This document shows positions 7,386-15,230 of a DNA stretch of 42,687 nt, piece after piece (positions within the stretch are counted from its first letter, which is position 1; each line of letters starts with the position of its first letter). Both the position numbers and the translations under genes were made by a program. The DNA lies in the NCBI GenBank assembly GCA_964514305.1, contig CAZEQD010000013.1, positions 1-42,687 on the forward strand, given 5' to 3'. The DNA comes from CAZEQD01 sp964514305 (lineage in GTDB: Bacteria; Acidobacteriota; Aminicenantia; Aminicenantales; Aminicenantaceae). The notes beneath the pieces were generated by a model. The model was not told the DNA's origin and made no database searches. It saw only the letters and a list, made by a program, of their open reading frames with translations.

Positions 7386-9275
7386 TTAACCCTTGGCTAC
7401 TATAGCTCCCTTTGGGCAAGCATTAATACATACTCCACAATCTACACACAGGTTGCGGTCAATCTCAACTCGATTCCTCTTTTCTTCTAGATAAAGGGCA
7501 GGACACTCGAAATAATCAAGACAGTAGCGACAACCGTTGCAATCTTCGCTTATTTCTACTTTTACTGGATTTACTACAGCTTCTTGAGGATAGCGAATGA
7601 GACAGGGGTGGCGAGCAATAATAACAGCAATACCGCCATCGGGGCTTCTAACATACTCTCCAGCCTTTTTTAAAAGCTCGACCAGAGTCTTTACTTCATA
7701 GGGATCAACTGTTTCAATCCAATCTAAGCCGCAGCCTTTAATCAGCCTTTCCAGAGGGATTCTCTTTCCCTGGCTGCCATCTGCAGTCACGCCTATACCG
7801 GGGGTAGGCTGCATCCCCGTCATGGCCGTTACTTCATTATCCAGAATAACCAAGATAAACCGGGCCTTATTGTAAACAGCATTAATAAGAGAAGGAGCAC
7901 CGGCATGGTAGAAGGTTGAATCGCCTATCGTAGCCACAATAGGTACATTTTTTCCATCTTGATTAAAGGCTTGATAGAAACCACTGGCCAGGGTGATGCC
8001 AGCTCCCATATCGAGGACAGTATCAACTGCTTTAAGATTAAGTCCAAGGGTATAACAGCCAATATCGCTGGTATAAATAGCTTTAGGAAAGGCTTTTCTT
8101 ATAGCAAAAAAAGCGGCTCTCTCTGGACAGCCGGCACATAAAGTTGGTCTTCTTTGAGGAAGATTCAGCTCTTTGATAAGGGCCTTAAGCTTGGTATTAG
8201 GTTTATCTTTCAGTCTGGCTATTTTAAGCTCACCCAGGATCCTGGCCAAGATGTTGTAAATTCTATCAGCTGTAAGCTCACCAGCCCCAGGTACATGTCC
8301 ACTCAATCTTCCCATCACTTTATCTTTATCGATAATCTGGTACTCGATTACCGCATCTGTCTCTTCAATAATCAAAACTTTGTCATGTTTGGAGATGAAA
8401 TCTTCAACCCTTCTCTGGGGAAATGGATAAGGAGTCCCTATTTTTAGAATATTTATTTTATTCTTTAAATTTAATTCCTCAACTATATCCTTGATATTAG
8501 AAAAACTTACACTGCAGCTAATAATCCCCAGTTTAGCCTGAGGAGAGGAGCTGATTTCATAATTCCACTTTTTATCCGTTTCAAATTTTCTCTGAATTTT
8601 CTTTAATTTTTCATTCAATCTTTGATGGAGAAGGAGTCTGTATTTAGGCGTAGCTGCCCAGCGCTCAGGGTCTTTTTTAAACTCTGCCTGGCGTGATAGC
8701 TTTTTGACTGGAGAAAGCCTGACGCTCTGGCGGCCATGGGAAACCCTTACAGTAGGCCGCAGGAGAACTGGAATCTGGAACTTTTCTGAAAGTTGGAAAG
8801 CATCCTTGACCATTTCTTTAGCCTCTTGTGGGCTGGAGGGATCATAAACCGGTACTTTGGCCATCATGGCATAAAATCTTGAATCCTGTTCAGTCTGAGA
8901 ACTGTGAGGACCGGGATCGTCACAGCTTATAACCAGCAAGCCACCAATAACACCCGTATAAGCAGAACTCATCAGAGAATCTGAGGCAACATTAAGCCCA
9001 ACTTGCTTCATAGCCACAGCTGCTCTTTTGCCTGTCAGGCTGGCAGCCAATGCATTATCATATGCAACCTTTTCATTGGTTGACCACTCGATATAAGTCC
9101 TCAAGCCCAGTTCCTTTTTAAACGCCACTACTCCGGGAACAATCTCTGAGCTTGGAGTTCCTGGATAGGAGGTAACCACCTGACAACCCGCCTCAACTAA
9201 TCCCCTAGCTATGGCCTCATTGCCCAGCAGGAGTCTAATCTCTGGAGTTGAAGCCCTCTTTTTTATTTTGGACAT
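7386..9275 (-). CDS. iorA: Indolepyruvate:ferredoxin oxidoreductase, alpha subunit
   Basis: A 629-residue TPP- and Fe-S-containing subunit. The N-terminal pyrimidine-binding domain opens with 'LLLGNEAIARGLVEAGCQVV' and 'SYPGTPSSEI'. The TPP-binding domain carries 'GDSTFYHAGAPSL' and 'ILDNEVTAMTG'. A Cys-rich 'PTLCAGCPERAAF' sits between them. The C-terminal 50 residues are a ferredoxin domain with two CxxCxxC-type clusters ('CNGCRYCLDYFECP' and 'CVDCGVCINACP'). It is the catalytic partner of IorB 12 bp downstream and marks fermentation of aromatic amino acids. The start at 9275 has only a weak ribosome site. Minus-strand promoter elements upstream are ambiguous. Confidence 0.95.
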   Translation of the reverse strand: MSKIKKRASTPEIRLLLGNEAIARGLVEAGCQVVTSYPGTPSSEIVPGVVAFKKELGLRTYIEWSTNEKVAYDNALAASLTGKRAAVAMKQVGLNVASDSLMSSAYTGVIGGLLVISCDDPGPHSSQTEQDSRFYAMMAKVPVYDPSSPQEAKEMVKDAFQLSEKFQIPVLLRPTVRVSHGRQSVRLSPVKKLSRQAEFKKDPERWAATPKYRLLLHQRLNEKLKKIQRKFETDKKWNYEISSSPQAKLGIISCSVSFSNIKDIVEELNLKNKINILKIGTPYPFPQRRVEDFISKHDKVLIIEETDAVIEYQIIDKDKVMGRLSGHVPGAGELTADRIYNILARILGELKIARLKDKPNTKLKALIKELNLPQRRPTLCAGCPERAAFFAIRKAFPKAIYTSDIGCYTLGLNLKAVDTVLDMGAGITLASGFYQAFNQDGKNVPIVATIGDSTFYHAGAPSLINAVYNKARFILVILDNEVTAMTGMQPTPGIGVTADGSQGKRIPLERLIKGCGLDWIETVDPYEVKTLVELLKKAGEYVRSPDGGIAVIIARHPCLIRYPQEAVVNPVKVEISEDCNGCRYCLDYFECPALYLEEKRNRVEIDRNLCVDCGVCINACPKGAIVAKG

Positions 9276-9426
9276 CGGCCTAAATACGGAAAGATAACAA
9301 CTGATATTAATATTTTTTATTGAACAAGTAAAGTGGCCAGCATTGTCGGGTTGCTAATAATAGGATATCTTTAGGTGCTAGAAAACCGGACATTTTCAGG
9401 TGGTGTTGACAAAACAATTGCCTTCT

Positions 9427-9455
9427 TTGACATCAAATATATCCTATGTTATAGA
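9427..9455 (+). promoter_or_regulatory. Sigma70-like promoter of the methylmalonyl-CoA epimerase gene
   Basis: A perfect TTGACA (9427-9432), 17-bp spacer, and TATAGA (9450-9455) preceded by an extended -10 TG (9447-9448). Transcription should begin near 9462, leaving a leader of about 35 nt. A second TTGACA at 9406 has no matching -10. Confidence 0.65.
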
Positions 9456-9496
9456 GGTTAAAATAAGGTAAATCTCAGCAACCGATGGAGTCTTAG

Positions 9497-9907
9497 ATGA
9501 TAAAACAAATCAGTCATCTGGGAATTGCTGTTAATGATTTGGAAGAAGCAAGAGAATTTTACCGATCTGTTTTTAAACTTAAATCCTCAGAACCTATTAT
9601 CGGGTGTCAAGGGACAATTAAAATCAGTATGGTAAAGGTTGGAAATGTTTTAATTGAACTTCTTCAGCCTCTAAAAAATGAAGGGCCTGTGGCCAAATTT
9701 CTAGAAAAAAGAGGTGAAGGCCTCCATCATATCTGTTATGAAGTTGAAGATATTAAAACTGAAATAGCTTTTCTTAAAGAAACAGGGATGGAAATCTTAG
9801 GAGAACCACGCCCAGGGGCCGAAGGTTTAAGTGTTTTCCTTCACCCCAGCAAAACACATGGTATCCTGGTAGAATTGGTTGAAAAGACAAAAACCCGAGC
9901 TGATTGA
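9497..9907 (+). CDS. mce: Methylmalonyl-CoA epimerase
   Basis: A 136-residue vicinal-oxygen-chelate fold protein that interconverts (R)- and (S)-methylmalonyl-CoA in propionate metabolism. It opens with 'ISHLGIAVNDLEEAREFY' and contains 'EGLHHICYEVEDI' and 'HGILVELVE', giving the expected metal ligands His7, His77/78 and Glu126. The length matches the family. GGAG 6 nt before the ATG and a strong upstream promoter support the start. No mutase (mcmAB) or carboxyltransferase gene lies in the window. Its stop overlaps the start of the etfA remnant by 4 nt (TTGA), so the two were once translationally coupled. Confidence 0.92.
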   Translation: MIKQISHLGIAVNDLEEAREFYRSVFKLKSSEPIIGCQGTIKISMVKVGNVLIELLQPLKNEGPVAKFLEKRGEGLHHICYEVEDIKTEIAFLKETGMEILGEPRPGAEGLSVFLHPSKTHGILVELVEKTKTRAD

Positions 9908-10415
9908 GCAAAAAAACTTGCCGTAGGCTCGGCCAAACATTAAGACTTCTCATTCTCAGCGATAAACCTGAAGAGGTAGACGATGAAGCAGCTTGCCTGG
10001 AAGTTTATAAAGTATATTTAATAAAGCATCAGATTTATGAAGAAATATCGGCCGAGCATTATTTATTATTAATGATCAAAACTCTGTCTGATATGAATCC
10101 CTATCTCATCCTTCTAACTCATAATGATTTGGGAGGTGATATGGCTCCCCACTTGGCAGCCCGACTTAAATTGGGCGTATGTCTGGATTGTCTTGATCTT
10201 GAGCTGGAAGCTCAGACTAAATTACTCCTCCAAACAAAGCCAGTTTACGGTGGAAGAGCCGCGGCTGGCTGCTCTGGATCAAAATGGATAGTGGCTGTTA
10301 ATAAAGATCCCGAAGCCCACATTTTAAGGAATCAGACTTGGGTATCGCGGCCGATTACAGGAAATTTCTGCCTGTTCTAATCGAAAAATGCAAAACCTTC
10401 AAGGAGTCTTCTTGA
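9904..10415 (+). pseudogene. etfA: Electron transfer flavoprotein alpha subunit, internally deleted and frameshifted
   Basis: The frame from the TTG at 9904 reads as the middle of EtfA's N-terminal domain ('PYLILLTHNDLGGDMAPHLA', 'ARLKLGV', 'LLLQTKPVYGGR'). It then jumps, after 'GGRAAA' at about 10263, straight into the FAD-domain end 'GSKWIVAVNKDPEAHILRN'; roughly 140-150 residues that normally lie between are missing. In the original frame a stop falls at 10380, but shifting by one base near 10331-10335 continues the family ending 'DLGIAADYRKFLPVLIEKC' up to a stop at 10413-10415. The N-terminus is also short. Intact EtfA is about 320 residues; this locus encodes about 170 in two frames and lacks most of the FAD site. 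No etfB is adjacent. Confidence 0.88.
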
Positions 10416-10416
10416 T

Positions 10417-11316
10417 TTAAAAAGAAACCAATTTTTTAAATTTCTGATAGCGCTTCTTAATCTCTGAGGCTGAAAGTTTTTTTAAGCGCTCGATGCCAAA
10501 ATCTTCAATGACAAAAGAAGCTATGACACTTCCATAGATAGTTGCCTTGCGGATAGATGCTTTATCGTAGGAGTTGATTTTATCTAAATATCCGAGAAAG
10601 CCGCCGGCAAAACAATCTCCAGCACCAGTGGGATCAACAACTTTTTCACAAGGGTAAGCCAAGGCTCCAAAAATAAAGTTTTCACCTAAAACCAAGGCTC
10701 CATGTTCTCCCTTTTTCATAATGATAAAAGAAGGTCCACGGCTCAGAATTTTTTTTCCGGCCTTAATCAAGTTCATTTCATCAGTTAGCATCTTAATTTC
10801 TTCATCATTGGCAAAAAAAACATCAACTTTTTCCAAAACTTTCCAGAGGGAAGTGGGCTTGTTCTTAATCCATAAATTAATAGTATCCATGGCCACAAGC
10901 TTGGGCCGCTTTGCCTGAGCTACAATCGCCTCTTGCTGATCAGGATCGACATTGCCTAAAAAAATAATATCAGCCTGCCTGTAATCAGGAGGAAGTACAG
11001 GTTTAAAATTCTTAAAGACATTTAGCTCAGTTTTAATTGTCTTTCTCTGATTGAGATTAGAGTCGTAGCGACCTTCCCAGTGAAAGGTTTTCCCTTTTTC
11101 TATTTTTACTCCAGCCACATCAACTCCTCTCTTCTCAAAATATGACATCATTTCCTGGGGAAAATCATCTCCTACAACTCCTACTATTTTAGGATGAGTG
11201 AAATAACTAGCAGCTAAAGCACAGTAAGTACCAGAACCACCAACTATCTTTTCCTTTCTGGCCAAGGGGGTTTCAATAGTATCAAAGGCTAAAGAACCAA
11301 TAATAACTAAACTCAT
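10417..11316 (-). CDS. PfkB family sugar/nucleoside kinase
   Basis: A 299-residue ribokinase-fold kinase. The N-terminal 'GGSGTYCALAASYF' and the C-terminal signature 'DPTGAGDCFAGGFLGYL' (anion hole and catalytic Asp) are both present, so it should be active with ATP. It starts 38 bp after mtnP on the same strand and is probably cotranscribed from the mtnP promoter. The neighbour suggests a substrate from nucleoside or methylthioadenosine salvage (adenosine, or a ribose derivative), but that is inference; PfkB kinases cannot be assigned a substrate by eye. It is not the classical methylthioribose kinase MtnK, which belongs to a different fold. It ends 1 bp from the convergent etfA remnant. 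Confidence 0.88.
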   Translation of the reverse strand: MSLVIIGSLAFDTIETPLARKEKIVGGSGTYCALAASYFTHPKIVGVVGDDFPQEMMSYFEKRGVDVAGVKIEKGKTFHWEGRYDSNLNQRKTIKTELNVFKNFKPVLPPDYRQADIIFLGNVDPDQQEAIVAQAKRPKLVAMDTINLWIKNKPTSLWKVLEKVDVFFANDEEIKMLTDEMNLIKAGKKILSRGPSFIIMKKGEHGALVLGENFIFGALAYPCEKVVDPTGAGDCFAGGFLGYLDKINSYDKASIRKATIYGSVIASFVIEDFGIERLKKLSASEIKKRYQKFKKLVSF

Positions 11317-11354
11317 GACAGCCTCTTACAATTATCTTAGGTAGTACCAATAAT

Positions 11355-12248
11355 TCAATCTTTTAAATACTTACCAATTAGTAACCACAATTTTTTTTTG
11401 GCTGGCTCAGGCATAAGGTCAGACTGAGTCACCAAACAATTTTTCAGGGCCTGACTGCATTGACAGTTTTCGCCTCTCTGCTCTGGCAGCAAAGCCACTG
11501 CTTTTTTGATAATAGTTTTAGCATTATTGACATTATATTTAAGGTTATCCATAATCATTTCGACAGAGACTGTTTCTTCTGTCTCGTGCCAAACATCATA
11601 ATCTGTGACCAAGTTCATGGTAGCATAGCAAATCTCAGCTTCTCGACACAATTTGGCCTCAGTTGCGCTGGTCATGCCAATGACATCACATCCCCAAGAG
11701 CGGTAAATAAAAGATTCTCCTTTACTAGAAAAAGCTGGTCCTTCAATACAGAGGTAAGTTCCTCCTTTATGGACTCTTAATCCCAAATCCTGGCCGATTT
11801 GGAAAAGAAGGTTGGAAAGTTCAGGACAAACAGGCTGGGCAAAGCTGATATGAGCCACAATTCCTTCTCCAAAAAAAGTATTTTTCCTCCGGGTGCGGTC
11901 AAAAAATTGATCTGAAAAAACAATATCTCGGGGTTTGATTTCTTCTTTAAGGGAGCCAACTGAATTAACAGAAATTACCCTTTCCACTCCCAGCTTTTTA
12001 AAGCCATAAATGTTAGCTCGGTAATTTATCTCAGAAGGAAGAAGGTGGTGGCCAGGTCCGTGGCGGCTGAGAAAGGCCACTTTTTTGCCCTCAAGTTGGC
12101 CTAAAATGTAGGGGCCTGAAGTTTTGCCGAAAGGAGTATCTATTTCCAACTGTTCCCGGTTTTCCAGCCCTTCCATTTCATAAAGGCCTGTGCCTCCTAG
12201 AATTCCTATGAGGGCTTGCGATAGATCTGAGCGATTCTTATCTTCCAT
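11355..12248 (-). CDS. mtnP: S-methyl-5'-thioadenosine phosphorylase
   Basis: A 297-residue purine-nucleoside-phosphorylase-fold enzyme that splits methylthioadenosine with phosphate into adenine and 5-methylthioribose-1-phosphate. Signatures are 'IGILGGTGLYEMEGL', the phosphate-binding 'LSRHGPGHHLLPSEINYRAN', 'EGPAFSS', 'GCDVIGMTSATEAKLCREAE' and 'VTDYDVWHE'. The active-site Asp of 'TDYD' is present. The N-terminal 10 residues and the Cys-containing tail are lineage-specific. The ribosome site AAGGAGG lies 5 nt before the ATG, and a good promoter lies 25-55 bp upstream. It is followed by a PfkB kinase. Classical PNP is the alternative, but the motifs favour MTAP. Confidence 0.92.
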   Translation of the reverse strand: MEDKNRSDLSQALIGILGGTGLYEMEGLENREQLEIDTPFGKTSGPYILGQLEGKKVAFLSRHGPGHHLLPSEINYRANIYGFKKLGVERVISVNSVGSLKEEIKPRDIVFSDQFFDRTRRKNTFFGEGIVAHISFAQPVCPELSNLLFQIGQDLGLRVHKGGTYLCIEGPAFSSKGESFIYRSWGCDVIGMTSATEAKLCREAEICYATMNLVTDYDVWHETEETVSVEMIMDNLKYNVNNAKTIIKKAVALLPEQRGENCQCSQALKNCLVTQSDLMPEPAKKKLWLLIGKYLKD

Positions 12249-12274
12249 TTTTCCTCCTTAGATTGAGATACTTG

Positions 12275-12302
12275 TATATAATTTGTTGAGGACAGAAGTC
12301 AA
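12275..12302 (-). promoter_or_regulatory. Sigma70-like promoter of mtnP-pfkB
   Basis: Read on the minus strand: TTGACT (complement of 12297-12302), 16-bp spacer, TATATA (12275-12280). Transcription would begin near 12268, giving about a 20-nt leader with AAGGAGG before the mtnP ATG. Confidence 0.55.
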
Positions 12303-12501
12303 GTCAGAAGAGCATTCCAGGATGGTTAAAATTTATCAGGTCATGATAATCTTGATATTTAATAACACACCCTAAATCAATAAATCCAGAAGAATATGAT
12401 TTTCTTAGAGGTTTAATTATTGGGTCGAAATCATAACTCTAAGGTTAAATTTAGGCTGATTTTTTGATCTAATTCATTTTATATCTGTAAATTTTCTAGC
12501 C

Positions 12502-12597
12502 AAAGGACAAAAAATCAAAAAGGACAAAAAATCAAAAGCAAAGGACAAAAAATCAAAAAATCTTTACGATTTACGCTTCACGCTTTACCTTTAATTA
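12502..12597. repeat. Short tandem repeats: three 18-mers plus a degenerate heptamer array
   Basis: AAAGGACAAAAAATCAAA occurs at 12502-12519, 12519-12536 (sharing one base) and 12540-12557. From 12563 four successive heptamers follow: TTTACGA, TTTACGC, TTCACGC and TTTACCT, with a decayed fifth. The units touch each other, so this is a tandem array rather than CRISPR. Similar 7-bp periodicity flanks the region after galE. Confidence 0.8.
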
Positions 12598-12649
12598 AGT
12601 TTTGATTTTTAAAGAAGAAAAGATTATTCTAAGGGGCGGTGGCTAAAAA

Positions 12650-13399
12650 ATGGAGACTAAAGCCCAAATTGCTTCGGTGGCCAAGTTACTGGCTGGCTCA
12701 AAGAAGATAGTAGTCCTGACTGGAGCTGGCATCTCAGCCGAATCCGGCATCCCCACTTTTAGAGGAAAGAACGGCCTCTGGAAAACATACAGAGCCGAAG
12801 AGCTGGCCACTCCGGCTGCCTTCAGCCATAATCCAAAGCTTGTCTGGGAATGGTATAACTGGCGGCGGACTATTATATTTCCCAAAGAACCTAATCCTGG
12901 TCATAAAGTCCTGGCAGAATGGGAAAAAATATTTCCTTTTTTTGTCCTCATCACTCAAAATATTGATGGGCTTCACCAGAAAGCAGGCTCTCACAATATC
13001 CTTGAACTCCACGGCAACATCTGGCGCTTGAAATGTCTCCAAGAGGGAACTGTAATCGAAAATCATGAAGTTCCTCTAAAAGAAATTCCCCCTCACTGCC
13101 CTCGCTGCCATGCTCTCTTAAGACCAGATGTGGTCTGGTTTGGCGAAGCCTTGCCTTCATCCATCTTACATCAAGCATTTAGGCAAAGCTCTCAATGTGA
13201 AGTAATGCTGGTCATCGGAACTTCAGCTGTAGTCCAGCCAGCTGCTTCTTTACCTTTAACAGCAGCTGAAGCTGGAGCCAAACTAGTTGAAATCAACCCT
13301 ACCTCTACTCCTCTTACTCCAGCTTCAGATTTTTCACTAAGAGGAAAGGCAGGAGAGCTCCTGTCTCTCATTAATGAAGAATTAGATGGTTTAATTTAA
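12650..13399 (+). CDS. cobB: NAD-dependent protein deacylase, Sir2 family (SIRT5/CobB-like)
   Basis: A 249-residue sirtuin that removes acyl groups from lysine using NAD+. The NAD loop 'LTGAGISAESGIPTFRG' (Gly25-Ala-Gly-Ile-Ser), 'TQNIDGLH' (103-110) and catalytic His121 are in place. Tyr69 and Arg72 form the Y-x-x-R pair that marks class III sirtuins preferring succinyl or malonyl groups. The zinc site is odd: the second pair is intact (Cys150, Cys153), but in the first pair only Cys129 remains and the partner position 132 is Glu. It starts a + strand run with larC 12 bp downstream. The ribosome site is weak. The name cobB reflects family membership; the exact acyl preference is inferred. 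Confidence 0.92.
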   Translation: METKAQIASVAKLLAGSKKIVVLTGAGISAESGIPTFRGKNGLWKTYRAEELATPAAFSHNPKLVWEWYNWRRTIIFPKEPNPGHKVLAEWEKIFPFFVLITQNIDGLHQKAGSHNILELHGNIWRLKCLQEGTVIENHEVPLKEIPPHCPRCHALLRPDVVWFGEALPSSILHQAFRQSSQCEVMLVIGTSAVVQPAASLPLTAAEAGAKLVEINPTSTPLTPASDFSLRGKAGELLSLINEELDGLI

Positions 13400-13411
13400 G
13401 GTTTTAAGAAA

Positions 13412-14668
13412 ATGAATAAATCAAAAACCTATTTTGCTTATCTCGAAGCTTCAGCCGGCATAAGCGGCGATATGATGCTTGGAGCTTTGCTTGATTTAGG
13501 GGTTGAACCTTCGCTTTTTAAAGAAAAAATAGCTGCACTTAAGCTGCCCCTGGAAATCAAAATTAAAGAAACAAAAAGAGCTTCTATTCGCGGCCTAAAG
13601 GTTGATATAGAAGTTAAAAGAAAAAAACAAATCAGGCGAAAATGGTCAGATATTGAATCTTTTATCCAGGCCAGCCCTTTTTCTTTTTCGGTCAAAAAAA
13701 ACTCCTTAGCTATCTTTAAAAGGCTTTTCGAAGCAGAAGCCAAAGTCCATGGTCGAAGTTTCCGAGAAGCGCACCTCCATGAGGCTGGAGCCGATGATGC
13801 TATAGTAGACATTATGGGCAGTTGCTATCTTGCCGAGTGCCTTCAGATTGAAGATTTTTTCTGTTCTCCTCTTAATGTGGGACAAGGCTGGGTAAAAACT
13901 TCCCACGGACATCTGGCTGTACCCCCTCCGGCAGTGGCTGAACTTCTCCGAAACATTCCTGTTTATTCAGCCTGTGTCAAAGAGGAGCTGGTTACCCCAA
14001 CTGGGGCAGCCATAATTTCAACTCTGGCCAAAAAATTCCTAACATTCCCTGAATTGTGCTATCAAAAAATTGGATACGGAGCTGGCCATAGAAATTTCAC
14101 CAATTTCCCCAACATCCTTCGCATCTTTTATGGAGAAAAGAAAGACCTCCAGCCAGAAAAAAAGGTCTATTTGATCGAGGCCAATATCGATGATTCTAAT
14201 CCTCAGATTCTGGGAGCCTTCTTTGAGACTGCCTTAAACCTGGGAGCTTTAGATATTTTTCTTACGCCTATAGTTATGAAAAAGAATAGATTGGCCACTA
14301 AATTGACCATTCTGGCTGAGATTGATAAAATAGACAACCTTATAGAGGCTGTATTTAAAGAAACAAGTACTGTAGGCGTAAGATATTTTCCTCTTGAGAG
14401 GAGAGTCCTGGCCAGAGAGTCAACTCAGGTTACTATTCTAGGCGAAAAAGTTGCTCTAAAGACTGCCTATTATGAAGGAAACGAAGTTAATGTTCAGCCT
14501 GAATTCTCTGATTGCTTGAAAATAGCTAAAAAACATAATCTACCTTTAAAAGAAGTCATTCAAAGAGCCTTAAAAGAGTACTTCAGGAAAAAAAAGAAAA
14601 TGAAAAATATTCTGGCGAAAAAAGCTAATAGAGACAAGGAGTTAAAAAGTGGATTTAAAGAAAATTGA
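13412..14668 (+). CDS. larC: Nickel pincer cofactor biosynthesis cyclometallase LarC (DUF111)
   Basis: A 418-residue protein that inserts nickel into the pyridinium-dithiocarboxylate precursor to make the nickel-pincer nucleotide cofactor of lactate racemase-type enzymes. The start 'FAYLEASAGISGDMMLGALL' and 'EAHLHEAGADDAIVDIMGS' are family signatures, followed by the 'EELVTPTGAAI' segment and a C-terminal domain with 'LIEANIDDSNPQI'. The gene is one continuous frame; in some bacteria larC is split and joined by ribosomal frameshifting, which is not needed here. The Lys-rich last 30 residues overlap folE by 20 nt. No larA, larB or larE is in the window, so the target enzyme is unknown. Confidence 0.92.
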   Translation: MNKSKTYFAYLEASAGISGDMMLGALLDLGVEPSLFKEKIAALKLPLEIKIKETKRASIRGLKVDIEVKRKKQIRRKWSDIESFIQASPFSFSVKKNSLAIFKRLFEAEAKVHGRSFREAHLHEAGADDAIVDIMGSCYLAECLQIEDFFCSPLNVGQGWVKTSHGHLAVPPPAVAELLRNIPVYSACVKEELVTPTGAAIISTLAKKFLTFPELCYQKIGYGAGHRNFTNFPNILRIFYGEKKDLQPEKKVYLIEANIDDSNPQILGAFFETALNLGALDIFLTPIVMKKNRLATKLTILAEIDKIDNLIEAVFKETSTVGVRYFPLERRVLARESTQVTILGEKVALKTAYYEGNEVNVQPEFSDCLKIAKKHNLPLKEVIQRALKEYFRKKKKMKNILAKKANRDKELKSGFKEN

Positions 14669-15230
14669 AAAAGGAGTCAAACTCATCTTAGAAGGGGTGG
14701 ATGAAGATCCTCAACGGGCTGGACTCAAGGGCACGCCCCGGAGAGTAGCTCATATGTTTTCAGAAATTCTGGGAGGAATCAATCAGGACCCAGCTACACA
14801 TCTTAAACTTATTAAGGGCGAAAAGCATGACGAGATGGTTTTAATCAAAAATATACCCCTCTATTCTATGTGCGAACATCACCTTCTGCCTTTTGCTGGA
14901 GTGGCCCACGTTGCTTACATCCCCAAGGGTGGAAGAATCGTCGGCTTAAGTAAAATCGCCAGAGTGGTTGACATCCTTTCCCGCCGTCTTCAACTCCAAG
15001 AAAGGTTAACCAAGCAAATTGCCGATCTTATAAATGATCAACTTAAACCTTTAGGGGTTATGGTCGTCATTGAAGCCGAACATATGTGTATGTCCATGAG
15101 AGGAGCTAAAAAACCAAAGTCATTAACCGTGACTTCAGCTGTCAGAGGTTCTTTCCGCACCCACAGCCCTACTCGAGCTGAAGCTATGACTCTCATCAGA
15201 GGAGGGATGTCAGGTGGCCGAGAGCTCTAA
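14649..15230 (+). CDS. folE: GTP cyclohydrolase I
   Basis: A 193-residue type I enzyme that converts GTP to 7,8-dihydroneopterin triphosphate, the first step to folate, pterins or queuosine precursors. Zinc ligands are visible in 'YSMCEHHLLPF' (Cys75, His78) and 'EAEHMCMSMRG' (Cys147); 'HSPTRAEAM' and the conserved 'GLSKIARVVDILSRRLQLQE' complete the core. It begins at GTG 14649, supported by AAGGAG 8 nt upstream, and overlaps the end of larC by 20 nt. Its own end overlaps metG by 17 nt. No other folate gene is adjacent, so the pathway branch it serves cannot be read from context. Confidence 0.95.
   Translation: MDLKKIEKGVKLILEGVDEDPQRAGLKGTPRRVAHMFSEILGGINQDPATHLKLIKGEKHDEMVLIKNIPLYSMCEHHLLPFAGVAHVAYIPKGGRIVGLSKIARVVDILSRRLQLQERLTKQIADLINDQLKPLGVMVVIEAEHMCMSMRGAKKPKSLTVTSAVRGSFRTHSPTRAEAMTLIRGGMSGGREL

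Larger units (their letters stand above)
12249..12649. other. Divergent intergenic region between mtnP and the sirtuin gene
   Basis: About 400 bp. It holds the mtnP promoter at the left end, an unremarkable AT-rich middle, and at the right end three 18-bp direct repeats (12502-12557) followed by a run of imperfect 7-bp repeats (12563-12597). No gene or structured RNA was recognised, and I could not find a strong promoter for the sirtuin gene. Confidence 0.5.

Noticed and set aside
12502..12557. Three 18-bp repeats considered as a CRISPR array
   Set aside because: The copies touch or are separated by 3 bp, so there are no spacers, and no cas gene is near.
13412..14668. Programmed frameshift in larC
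   Set aside because: The gene is a single open frame spanning both family halves, so none is needed.
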